A DNA stretch of 64,000 bases from Prado023 sp963753075. GTDB taxonomy: Bacteria > Actinomycetota > Actinomycetes > S36-B12 > CAIYMF01. A program made the position numbers and the translations under genes. Within the stretch, counting starts at the first letter, position 1; every line of letters begins with the position of its first letter. Shown one piece after another: positions 8,973-16,513 of the stretch. The notes under the pieces were generated by a model that saw nothing but the letters and a program-made list of their open reading frames with translations, ran no database searches and was not told the DNA's origin. Location of the stretch: positions 124,001 to 188,000 of the forward strand of contig CAVWAR010000012.1 of the NCBI GenBank assembly GCA_963753075.1, given 5' to 3'.

Positions 8973-10253
8973 TCAAGCCGGGCGGGCCGCTTCCGAGGAT
9001 GCCGAGTCGGAACCGATGGGGCCGGAGAGCGTCATGTCCGGTGCACCGGTCATGGCGCGCGTGGCCCAGCCCCCCGGGATTCCCGGCCAGGCGGCGAAGC
9101 GCGGAGTCCAGGGGAGCAGCGCGCCCAGCCCGGCGATCTCGAGCACGTTCTTTGCGTCGATCCCGTCGTGCAGGAGCGGCGGCACCAGGTCCAGCAGCGG
9201 AGTCGCGAGCGGGAACGGACCCAGCGCCAGTCGACGGCCACCGACATCCAGCGTCGGGCCCGGGAGCGGGCCGAGCTCTGCAAGGCCACGACCGCCACCG
9301 AGATCCATCACCCACCCGAGCTGGCCAAGTTGCACCGGGCGGGTCGCCGCACCGATGGTGCGACGGGCGGCATTGCGGCCCGCCGCGGTGCCGGCCCGCA
9401 CAGCGACCTGCGCCGACATCGGCAGCGGCTCGCCCCCGCCGTCGCTGTGGGCGGCGATGTCCCCGGCAGCGAAGGTCCGCTGCATCGACTGCACGGAGAG
9501 GTCCTCGTTCACGACAACGCGGCCCGCGCCGTCGACCGGGAGTCCGAGGGACGATGCGTCGGCCGCGAAGCCACCAACCCAGACGACCAGCCCGGCGATC
9601 CGACCCTGCGACGTGTGAACGCCGTCATCGAGGATCTCGTCGACCGCGGTCTGCAGGTGGACCTGCACCCCGCGCTGCTCGAGGATGCGTGCCGCGTTCC
9701 GACCCAGCGTCGGCCCCATCCCCGGCAGCAACGAGGTCCCCGCCTCGACCAGATGAACCGTCGTGGCCGGGTGGGCCTGAGCCGTGGCGGCAGCCAGCTG
9801 CACACCGCTCGCGCCGCCCCCCACCACCACCACCGCGTCGGCCTCGGCGATCCTCCCCCGCAGGGAGCGGGCGTCGGCGGCAGTCCGCATCCTGGCGGCC
9901 AGATCGAGCCCGGGAATCGGCGGCCGCGACGTCCCAGCACCACTGGTCACCACGACCGCGTCAGCCTCGAAGGTCCGGCCATCGTCCAGCCGGATCCAAC
10001 CGTCACCGACCGCGGACATCCGACCGACCAGCACCGTGTCGACCAAGTCGTCCAGCGGGATGGATGCGTCGGACTCGGGCGCGGTTCCGCCAGCAACGGC
10101 CGCGAGACGCGTCGCGAAGGAGTGCTCAGGCGACACGTCGAGGAGCGTCACGCCGACCCCCGCCCGCTCAGCGGCACGCACGGCGTGGAGACCGGCATAC
10201 CCGCCCCCGACAACGAGGACTCCGGACAGGGCCTGTGGCATCGTCGTGTTCAC
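8973..10253 (-). CDS. NDH-2-like FAD-dependent pyridine nucleotide oxidoreductase
   Basis: A 426-residue flavoprotein of the two-dinucleotide-binding-domain family (type II NADH dehydrogenase/AIF-like). FAD-binding GxGxxG is VLVVGGGYAGLHAVRAAERA at about residues 12-31, and a central NAD(P)-binding motif is AVVVVGGGASGVQLAAA. The second FAD contact is the TFAAGDIAAH motif. The C-terminal region is moderately hydrophobic and may touch the membrane. Likely role is electron transfer from NAD(P)H to quinone or a soluble acceptor. Start GTG 10253 (ATG 10241 is an alternative); no good ribosome site is visible. Confidence 0.82.
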   Translation of the reverse strand: MNTTMPQALSGVLVVGGGYAGLHAVRAAERAGVGVTLLDVSPEHSFATRLAAVAGGTAPESDASIPLDDLVDTVLVGRMSAVGDGWIRLDDGRTFEADAVVVTSGAGTSRPPIPGLDLAARMRTAADARSLRGRIAEADAVVVVGGGASGVQLAAATAQAHPATTVHLVEAGTSLLPGMGPTLGRNAARILEQRGVQVHLQTAVDEILDDGVHTSQGRIAGLVVWVGGFAADASSLGLPVDGAGRVVVNEDLSVQSMQRTFAAGDIAAHSDGGGEPLPMSAQVAVRAGTAAGRNAARRTIGAATRPVQLGQLGWVMDLGGGRGLAELGPLPGPTLDVGGRRLALGPFPLATPLLDLVPPLLHDGIDAKNVLEIAGLGALLPWTPRFAAWPGIPGGWATRAMTGAPDMTLSGPIGSDSASSEAARPA

Positions 10254-11068
10254 ACCAACAGGAACACCAGAATGCCCGAAATATTCCGCATCGCCCTCCA
10301 GCCGGCCCTCACCCAGCGACCAGAGACGAAGGCCGGGCAGATCATCACATGGCTCGCGGATGAGTACGGGCCTGGAGCCGGCATGCCATGGAACTGGCTC
10401 AGGTCGTGCGGAACGGCCCAGTGCTCTCCGAGAAGCACGTGGGCACCGACCGCACCCACCGCGATGAGAGCACCATACTGAGTCTGGACGGCATTGCCCA
10501 TCGATGACCGCAGCTGCGCTGGGCCGTCCGCCTCTGTGTCGGTCGGGGCGAGGCAGAGGCTAGACCTGCCGCCGCTGCCCCTGTCAGCCCGTCCTCGCGC
10601 CGTTGCCGATGCGTCTCGAGAACGGCTTGCACCGGACCTCTGCCTCTGCCAGCGTGGTTGGTGGCTCGACGAGATGCTGTCCGCCTGGTAGGCCATCACC
10701 CGGGCCCGGCGCTCCCTGATGGCATCCGTCCCCGGTAGGGCCTGGCGGACCAGCGGGAGCTCCGCACTCGTTTCGTCTCCTGGACTACGTGATGCGAACC
10801 CTGTGACCGCCCGAGCTCGGGCCAAGCTGCGGCCTGCGGCGCAGGTGCTGATCGGCGGACTCGATGCACCTTCGCCGACAAGGCGGCCGGGGAGGACTGA
10901 GAACCGCAGGCAGAGGAGTTCCGGCCGGTGGTGGGATTCGTGCTCACGGGAGGCTGCGCACTGACAAGTGCAAGAAGAGTGTGAGCCCTGATCGTCCTCT
11001 GTTCGGTTCCGCGCGACGGGCTGGATCCTGGGCTGCTGTCTGCCGGTTTCAGCGGCCCGGGTCGGTGC
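10254..11068. other. Intergenic about 815 bp, no confident gene
   Basis: A leftward frame ending at 10250 overlaps the next GTG start in a GTGA arrangement and ends in a hydrophobic tail, but its sequence matches no family I know. Remaining frames are shadow-like. Could hold decayed genes. Confidence 0.4.
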
Positions 11069-11584
11069 CTAGCTCAAGGCGTGCCTCACACGAGCCTCAG
11101 CACGGACGCTCAGCAGCTCACCGGGGTAGTAGCGCTCGTAGATCTCCTGGGCGGACTCGACCGACCCGATACCGCAGGCGTCCAGCAGGAACTCGATATC
11201 GCTCATGTCCTTGGCTCGTGCAGCATGGAGCTTCATTGCGAGCAGCGACTCGGTCGTGGCGGCGTACAGGACCACGGGCCCGTCGCACAGCACCTCCTGC
11301 CACATCTCCGCGCCACTCACGGGTGGTTGGAGTCTCTGTGCGTGCCAATTGAACCAGTCCGCTTCCAGGCCCCACTGGCGCTGCAGCTCCTCGATGACAT
11401 CGCGCGCGTCCCTCGATCGGATGAAGCCGTCGATGTCCGCGGTGGACGTGCGTTCCGGGTTGGACAGGGCGACGGCAGCGCCGCCGATCACGTGGACGGT
11501 CGCGGCCTCACCCCGGTCAGCCAGGGCGTGGACGAGCTCGGTGAGGATCTGGCGGACCTCGGCCGGTGTCAGCGTGCGGGCCAT
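11069..11584 (-). CDS. DUF6036-type nucleotidyltransferase
   Basis: A 171-residue minimal nucleotidyltransferase-fold protein. The catalytic signature is present: GG at residues 34-35 (VIGGAAVAL) and the metal-binding D-x-D at 50 and 52 (TSTADIDGFI). The downstream ESLLAMKLHAARAKDMSDIEFL block is characteristic of the DUF6036/AbiEii-like group. Related proteins are found in toxin-antitoxin and phage-defence loci and transfer nucleotides to tRNA or protein. Its ATG overlaps the stop of the upstream gene by 1 nt (TGATG), so the pair is translationally coupled. Role as toxin is inference. Confidence 0.75.
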   Translation of the reverse strand: MARTLTPAEVRQILTELVHALADRGEAATVHVIGGAAVALSNPERTSTADIDGFIRSRDARDVIEELQRQWGLEADWFNWHAQRLQPPVSGAEMWQEVLCDGPVVLYAATTESLLAMKLHAARAKDMSDIEFLLDACGIGSVESAQEIYERYYPGELLSVRAEARVRHALS

Positions 11585-11994
11585 CAGCGGTTCACCAGCT
11601 CGTCGGCGTCGAGGAACACCCCGTGGGCGGCGATGGCATCAGGTGTGGCAACTCGCGCTGCGGCGCGCAGAGCTGGCACCGGTTCGACATCCCACGGCTC
11701 GACCAGGGTGCGCCACGGCTCGTCCAGCCAGTGCGGCCGGGGCAGGTGGGCGCTGGAAAGGGCGTGGTCCACGACGCCGGCCAGGACGGCGTCATGGCGA
11801 GCGTCGCCGGCGCTAGCGGGGGGAGTCACCGCCAGGGCCACTCGCAGGGCCGGATCTGCCGCCGCCAGGTCAGCGGTACCGTCTAGTTGCCAGACCACTC
11901 GCAGTGCCCCGTCGTGATCGCCCCGCTCCAGGAAGGCGCTGACCTGCTCGACCGCCAGGGCCGCGGTGCCCAGGCGGGTGGGCAGGGTGGTCAC
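11584..11994 (-). CDS. Conserved partner of DUF6036 nucleotidyltransferase
   Basis: A 136-residue protein whose C-terminal half (ARHDAVLAGVVDHALSSAHL, then PRPHWLDEPW, ending AAHGVFLDADEL) matches a conserved protein usually encoded next to DUF6036 nucleotidyltransferases. GTG 11994 is the first usable start. The frame stays open upstream to a TAG at 12106-12108 and encodes a plausible extension (TTERLDRLLRPLGYQV) that resembles the last helix of an Xre-type HTH. The N-terminal DNA-binding part may therefore have been lost. Likely antitoxin or regulator of the nucleotidyltransferase. Confidence 0.6.
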   Translation of the reverse strand: MTTLPTRLGTAALAVEQVSAFLERGDHDGALRVVWQLDGTADLAAADPALRVALAVTPPASAGDARHDAVLAGVVDHALSSAHLPRPHWLDEPWRTLVEPWDVEPVPALRAAARVATPDAIAAHGVFLDADELVNR

Positions 11995-12237
11995 CTGGTA
12001 GCCCAGCGGTCTCAGCAGGCGGTCCAGCCGTTCAGTGGTGGCGTTCGTCCGTGGCGGATGGGCACCGAGGACTACGTCAGCGCCGTTCGTGCAGACGGCC
12101 TTGAACTACGCGGCGCCGATATCGAACCCCGGTGGGATCCCGAGTTGGGCGCGGCGATGCGACGTCACGGACGGGCGGTGCACGAGGAGTCGGTGCTCGC
12201 TGGCCTATTGCACTCGCTCGGCGCAGTGCGGTCCGAA

Positions 12238-12282
12238 TGACACTACGTATGAGCGGGTGGTATCTTCGGGTTATGCGTAGTG
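12238..12282 (+). promoter_or_regulatory. Promoter with flanking inverted repeat (operator)
   Basis: TGACAC (12238-12243) and TATCTT (12261-12266) are separated by 17 bp, a near-consensus sigma-70-type promoter. The ATG at 12273 lies 6 nt after the -10, so the mRNA is probably leaderless. CACTACGTAT (12241-12250) and ATGCGTAGTG (12273-12282) form an inverted repeat with one mismatch that brackets the promoter. It is a likely operator for the HTH domain of the downstream protein. Confidence 0.6.
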
Positions 12283-12866
12283 ATGCCCCCGTGCTCGCTC
12301 CGACGTTCCGGTCGCGGACTCAGGGAGAGCTCCTGGCACTGGTCCTGCTGCACCCGGACCGGGAGTGGACGCTCAGCGACCTCGCAAGAGAGCTCGATGC
12401 CCCGCTGACGACGATCCAGAGTGAGGTGGGTCGGCTCGCTGACGGGGGAGTGCTCGCGACCCGGAAGGTGGGTCGCTCACGCGTCGTGCGTGCCAACACG
12501 GCAAGCCCGGCTGTGGCACCGCTCACGCAGTTGACGTTGGTCACGTTCGGCCCGCAGACCGTGGTTGCTGACGAGTTCATGGGCTTGGGTGCCCAGAGGG
12601 TCGTGGTGTTCGGGTCGTGGGCGGCCCGGTATCACGGCCAGGCCGGTGCGCTGCCGGCTGACATCGACGTCTTGGTCGTCGGTGACGGAATCGACCGCGC
12701 GGATCTGTATGCCGCGGCTGAGCGCGCCGAGGCGCGCCTGGGGATGCCGGTCAACCCAGTCCTGCGCCCCTCCCGGGCCTGGGATGAACCCGAGGGAGAC
12801 GCGTTGCTGGTCGAGATCCAATCGCGGCCGTATGTCGACGCCACGGAGACGGGGCGGCCGGCATGA
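12273..12866 (+). CDS. wHTH-MNT nucleotidyltransferase, HEPN/MNT antitoxin type
   Basis: A 197-residue two-domain protein. Residues 16-75 form a winged helix DNA-binding domain (LLALVLLHPDREWTLSDLAR, then TTIQSEVGRLADGGVL). Residues 98-190 form a minimal nucleotidyltransferase with GSW at 114-116 and D130-x-D132 (LPADIDVLVV). In HEPN-MNT toxin-antitoxin systems the MNT protein neutralises the HEPN RNase, in studied cases by AMPylating it. The HTH suggests autoregulation. The start ATG 12273 fits the leaderless promoter. Its end overlaps the HEPN gene by 4 nt (ATGA). Confidence 0.85.
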   Translation: MRSDAPVLAPTFRSRTQGELLALVLLHPDREWTLSDLARELDAPLTTIQSEVGRLADGGVLATRKVGRSRVVRANTASPAVAPLTQLTLVTFGPQTVVADEFMGLGAQRVVVFGSWAARYHGQAGALPADIDVLVVGDGIDRADLYAAAERAEARLGMPVNPVLRPSRAWDEPEGDALLVEIQSRPYVDATETGRPA

Positions 12867-13318
12867 AGTGGACACGAGGGCGGGCCACGGTCGATCAGTT
12901 GCTCGCTGGGGGTCGCCTGGAAGAGGTCACCGGGGCCGCCGCCTATGGCACGACATGGCTGGTGTCCGCAGAAGCGCTGCTCGAATCGGCAAAGCGTGAG
13001 AGCGCACGCAACCCCGAGGCCGCCTATGTGCTGGCCTACGACGCCGCCCGTAAGGCCTCGACGGCACTCGTCGTCCAGCAGGGTCTGCGCCCGAAGAGCG
13101 CTGGGCACCACGTCACTGTCGAGCAGGTGGTCCGCGCCCAGTTCGGCGGCCCCTTCGACGGGTTCGGGGCGCTGCGCCGCCGACGATCGGAGATCGAGTA
13201 CCCGCAACATCCCGGTGATGACATCGAGCAGTCTGAGGCGGAGGCAGCGATCGGCGCCGCCGCGCAGATCCACGCCGCGGCGGTGCAGCTCCTGCCCCAG
13301 CTAGAGATGTACCGGTAG
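12863..13318 (+). CDS. HEPN domain protein, probable toxin RNase
   Basis: A 151-residue all-helical HEPN protein. The conserved motif is the RRRR-SEIEYP stretch at residues 105-114, the R-x-x-x-E-Y-P variant found in SAV_6107-like HEPN proteins, in place of the classical R-x4-6-H. Y113 could be the residue modified by the partner nucleotidyltransferase, by analogy with studied HEPN-MNT pairs (inference). Helices with AAYVLAYDAARKASTALV match the first HEPN helices. It is translationally coupled to the upstream MNT gene by ATGA. Expected target is RNA. Confidence 0.8.
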   Translation: MKWTRGRATVDQLLAGGRLEEVTGAAAYGTTWLVSAEALLESAKRESARNPEAAYVLAYDAARKASTALVVQQGLRPKSAGHHVTVEQVVRAQFGGPFDGFGALRRRRSEIEYPQHPGDDIEQSEAEAAIGAAAQIHAAAVQLLPQLEMYR

Positions 13319-13504
13319 CGCAGGCGCCGCTTGGGTCCGGGCATCGCGGTTGGCCCAGCGATATCCACAGGGTCCGGCGGTGGCGGAGGCCCGGCCTGGT
13401 TAGTGCTCGAGGATGTTGCCCCAGCAGATCGGGGGATTGTCCAGTGAGGTGAACAGCCAGCCTGGGGGCGCCAGCACCCGCAGATGCCGGCTGAGGGGGG
13501 ATCC

Positions 13505-14263
13505 ATGTCGTCGCGGCGGTTGAGCGTCAAGCAGGTCGAGGTCCTCGCTCGTCTGATGGCGGGGGAGTCGGTCAGCAGGGCGGACTCGGATCTGCGGGTG
13601 ACGGTGTACGCGCTGCGCAACCGCGGGCTGGTGGTCACCCAGCGGCAGGCCGGGGGTGGCTGGGTCGTCGAGTTGACGGAGGTTGGGCGGGAGGCGGCTT
13701 CGACCGGGCGGGTTCCCGAGCGACTGCCCCGGCCACGGGGCCGCGCCCGCGCGATCGCCCAACCGGGCGTGGTCGGACCTGAGCGGGCCCAGCAGGTGGA
13801 GGTCGGGACCGAGCAGCGGGTTGAAGGGGAGGCCCCACCGGCGCGAGCTCGCAGCCGCGCCCGAGCCGCGTCACCGAAACGGCAGTCGGTGCGGTCCACG
13901 GTGGTGCAGGCGACCCGCGCGGCGCTGCGGGTCGGCCGCCCGGATGAGCGGGGCATGGTCCATGCCCAGGGCGACGGGGTCGTCGCGGTGGCGGTGTCCC
14001 GCGCTCAGGTCGGGCGGGCGGTGGCGCTGGTCGACCTGATCCTGCGGACCGCCGAACCGCGCGGGATGGGCGTGGGGGTGGTCCCCGAACCGGGTACGCA
14101 CTGGGGTGTCCAGAGCAAGGTCGTGCAGGTCGTCCACATGGACCTGGGGTTCGGGTTCGTGCTGACAGAGCCCGCAACGCGCGCTTCCAACCCGCAGGCA
14201 GCCACCGCGTGGGAGACCGCGCAGCGGCTGCGGGCCTTCGCCGCCGCCAGCGCGGAAGGGTAG
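13505..14263 (+). CDS. HTH-containing protein, probably frameshifted at the C-terminus
   Basis: A 252-residue protein of unknown function. The N-terminal 60 residues (LSVKQVEVLARLMAGESV, then DLRVTVYALRNRGLVVTQ) look like a winged helix. A basic, Arg/Pro-rich linker follows, then a region with VVQATRAALRVGRPDERGMV. ATG 13505 has a strong GAGGGGGG site. The stop at 14261-14263 comes just before sequence in another frame that resembles the conserved tail of related actinobacterial proteins, so the gene probably carries an indel near 14,255. Confidence 0.55.
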   Translation: MSSRRLSVKQVEVLARLMAGESVSRADSDLRVTVYALRNRGLVVTQRQAGGGWVVELTEVGREAASTGRVPERLPRPRGRARAIAQPGVVGPERAQQVEVGTEQRVEGEAPPARARSRARAASPKRQSVRSTVVQATRAALRVGRPDERGMVHAQGDGVVAVAVSRAQVGRAVALVDLILRTAEPRGMGVGVVPEPGTHWGVQSKVVQVVHMDLGFGFVLTEPATRASNPQAATAWETAQRLRAFAAASAEG

Positions 14264-14454
14264 TCCCGGGGGCCGAAGAGTGGCTGGACTGGATCGCGGC
14301 ACACGCTGACCGGCTCGACCCACCCGACCAACTCCTTCACGCGCCCTCGCTGCCGGAGCGCCCGACCGAGTGGTCAGAGCTGGCGCCCTACCTCAAGAAC
14401 TGGCCGGCCACACGGCCACCCTGGTGGGGCCCGCCAGCTGACCCTGCATCGTAA
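14264..14454 (+). pseudogene. Displaced C-terminal segment of the upstream HTH gene
   Basis: In the frame one base away from the upstream gene, codons from about 14,269 read EEWLDWIAAHADRLDPPDQL and later SELAPYLKNWPATRPPWW. Many actinobacterial hypothetical proteins end with a similar WxxWxxxxADRxDP ... LxPyLxxW block. It lacks its own start and ribosome site and is best read as the tail of the preceding gene after a frameshift. Confidence 0.45.
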
Positions 14455-14628
14455 GGACCGCCTCAGGGCAAGGCGACGTGCTGACGTGCGCACACTCCGC
14501 TGCTCGAGGTAGATACCGCCCGCGGCGATCGGCGCAGGGGTCGCGCCCCGATCCGCAGTAGGAGCACCTGCGCTCCGAAGGCGGTCCCGGACGAACGTCG
14601 TGTAGAGGGTGTTGCGGCTGTAGCGGCC

Positions 14629-15795
14629 TCAGGGGGCGGGGGTGCGCTCTTCGGGGTCGGGTGGGCTCGTATCGGCTGGTTGAGCGTCCTGGGCTGCGCG
14701 GGCGGTTTGGGCTGCCGCGTCGAGGGCGCGGGCGATGGCGTGGTCGCGGTCGCTGGCGGCGTGTTGGTAGATCAGTGCCGCACGGGGGGAGGAGTGGCCG
14801 AGGCGGGTCATGGTGTCTTTGAGGGTTGCTCCGGTTTGGACGGCCATGGTGGCCGCGGCGTGGCGTAGGTCGTGGAAGTGCACGTTGGGTAGGCCGACTT
14901 CCTTGCGGGCTCGCCCGAAGGTGGCGGTCCAGTTGGAGCGGGCGAGCGGGTGGCCGGATTTCGTGGCGAAGATCAGGGCGTCGTCGGCCTCTCCGACGAA
15001 CGAGCTCATGTGGGTGGCCAACACTGGGCTGAGGAAGGCGGGGAGGGCGACGGTGCGCCGGCCGGCGTCGGATTTGGGGGTGCCGGTGATCCATTTGCCG
15101 TTGATGCGGTGCATGGCCCTGCGCACGGTGACTATGGGTAGACCGCCGTCGGGGATGGTGACGTCGGCTCAGGTGAGGGCGGTGAGTTCTCCGAACCTCA
15201 GGCCGCCGTAGGCGGCGAGCAGGACCATGGCCCGGTAGCGGTGGGGAACCTCGTCGGCCTGGGCATGGATCTGGGTCAGGGTGGGGGCGGTGCGCTCGGG
15301 GGCGGTGACGGTGCCGGCTTTGCGGATCTGGCAGGGGTTGGTGGCCAGTTCCCCGTCGCGCACGGCCTGGTTGCAGAGGGTGCGCAGCAGTCGGTAGGCC
15401 TGCGCCCGCGCGGTGGGTCCGGTGGTGTCGCCGAGCTTGGTGTGCCAGTCGCGTACGACAGCGGCGGAGAGGTCACGGAGTCGGTGGTCGCCGAGGGTGG
15501 GCAGGATGTGCCGGTCCAGCAGCGAGACGTACAGGGCCGCGGTGCGGGGCTTGAGGTCGGTACGTCCGGCCAGCCAGCTCGCGGCGTACTCCCGTAGCAG
15601 CGGGGCCCCGACGTCGGGGGCCTTCCAGGTGCCGCGGATCAGATCGGTGCGCTGGGTGGCCAACCAGGTGTCGGCGTCCTCCTCCGACGGGAACAACGTC
15701 ATCGAGGCGAACACCCGGGTCCCGTCAGGGCCCATGAACGAGGCCCGAAAGTTGCCGGAGGGCAGCTTCTGGATCTTGCCGAAGCGCCGTCCCAC
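14629..15795 (-). pseudogene. Tyrosine-type phage integrase with one in-frame stop
   Basis: A site-specific tyrosine recombinase of 388 codons. The N-terminal arm-binding part (RFGKIQKLPSGNFRASFMGP) and core-binding SAM-like domain (YVSLLDRHILPTLGDHRLRD) are intact. In the catalytic domain the Arg is in YGGLRFGELTAL, the HxxR box is HFHDLRHAAATMA and the nucleophile Tyr is in RAALIYQHAA. A TGA at 15169-15171 directly after the LTAL segment interrupts the frame, which then continues without shift (ADVTIPDGG). A CGA-to-TGA change would explain it. Related integrases target tRNA 3' ends, and tRNA-Gly lies just upstream. Confidence 0.85.
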
Positions 15796-15812
15796 GAGAG
15801 TCCCCTCGCCGT

Positions 15813-15910
15813 CGTGTCCCGAACTGGGGACACGACCCGGGCGCTGAGCACCCCCGAAGCCCGGATTCCGTGTCCCGAGCGTGTCCCCACTCTAGGCCAT
15901 TCGGGACACG
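15813..15910. promoter_or_regulatory. Cluster of GTGTCCC half-sites upstream of integrase
   Basis: Five copies of GTGTCCC(G/C) or its complement occur within 100 bp: 15813-15820, 15827-15834 (together a perfect 8-bp inverted repeat around 6 nt), 15869-15878, 15881-15888 and 15901-15910 (CGTGTCCCGA opposite TCGGGACACG). They lie right before the integrase start. Likely operator or arm-type binding sites for an integrase/excisionase or repressor. Confidence 0.5.
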
Positions 15911-15956
15911 AAACGGACGTTCCTGACTATTCTGTGCGCTACCTCGGGCCTCGAAA

Positions 15957-15999
15957 CGAAGGCCCCTGACCCGCATTAACGCAGGTCAGGGGCTGTTTT
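15957..15999 (-). terminator. Terminator hairpin closing the tRNA-Gly array
   Basis: GCCCCTGACC (15962-15971) pairs exactly with GGTCAGGGGC (15984-15993). On the minus strand the stem is followed by CTTCGTTTCG, and on the plus strand by TGTTTTCG, so it may stop transcription in both directions. It ends the tRNA-Gly repeat array and shields the integrase. Confidence 0.65.
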
Positions 16000-16003
16000 C
16001 GTC

Positions 16004-16228
16004 TGGAGCGGGTGACCGGGTCCGTCGATCGCCGCGGCGATCTCCTCCCGATCCCGGGCTCCACTTGCGAGTCCACGGACGAAGGCCCCCCAGAACCATG
16101 GGAGGCCTTCGTCCGTGGAGCGGGTGACCGGGTCCGTCGATCGCCTTTGGCGATCTCCTCCCGATCCCGGGCTCCACCTGCTAGTCCAACGATGAAGGCC
16201 CCCCGGAACAGCGGGAGGCCTTCATCGT
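16004..16228 (-). repeat. Two tandem copies of tRNA-Gly tail repeat (112-113 bp units)
   Basis: Read on the minus strand, away from the tRNA. Each unit has a long terminator-like hairpin (arms AACGATGAAGGCC/GGCCTTCATCGTT at 16188-16229; 15-bp arms at 16073-16118), then a 60-61 nt element ending in a 17-nt copy of the tRNA-Gly 3' end (CCCGGTCACCCGCTCCA). The elements are at 16116-16176 and 16004-16063. Each folds as outer stem TGGAGC/GCTCCA, stem CCGGG/CCCGG, an internal loop with TCGGGAGGAG opposite CGACGG, and inner stem ATCGCC/GGCGAT. The same core occurs after tRNA-Ala at 57.3 kb. Confidence 0.85.
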
Positions 16229-16302
16229 TGGAGCGGGTGACCGGGATCGAACCGGCATGGCCAGCTTGGAAGGCTGGGGCTCTACCATTGAGCTACACCC
16301 GC
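16229..16302 (-). tRNA. tRNA-Gly (anticodon UCC)
   Basis: 74 nt including encoded CCA. Acceptor stem GCGGGTG pairs with CACCCGC, discriminator is U, the anticodon loop is CTTCCAA with anticodon TCC, and the T-loop is TTCGATC. Its last 17 nt are duplicated twice downstream. It is divergent from tRNA-Pro. Confidence 0.96.
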
Positions 16303-16395
16303 GTGCCCCTGATCATCCCGGCGGCTTGCCACCAAGCGTCTCAGGGACGTGGGACAGGGTACCCCCTGACGTGGACTAGACTTAACCGGCAGTCA

Positions 16396-16468
16396 CGGGG
16401 CGTAGCGTAGTGGCTAGCGCGCCTGCTTTGGGGGCAGGAGATCGGGAGTTCGAGTCTCCCCGCCCCGA
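16396..16468 (+). tRNA. tRNA-Pro (anticodon UGG)
   Basis: 73 nt without encoded CCA. Acceptor CGGGGCG pairs with CGCCCCG, discriminator A. The anticodon loop TTTGGGG carries TGG, and the T-arm is GGGAG-TTCGAGT-CTCCC. A possible -10 (TAGACT, 16377-16382) lies upstream. It precedes trigger factor. Confidence 0.95.
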
Positions 16469-16513
16469 CCGCAGGACCGTCCCATCCCTCTGATCTCCTA
16501 GGAGTGCGCCGCT

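Noticed and set aside
9168..10481. 437-codon rightward frame opposite the flavoprotein
   Set aside because: Antisense shadow of a well-supported gene.
10250..10510. Leftward frame overlapping the NDH-2-like start by GTGA
   Set aside because: The overlap is suggestive, but the sequence matches no family and lacks a credible start.
12058..12240. Rightward 60-codon frame starting MGTEDYVSAVRADGLELRG
   Set aside because: No ribosome site or family match, and the opposite strand carries the more convincing extension of the DUF6036 partner.
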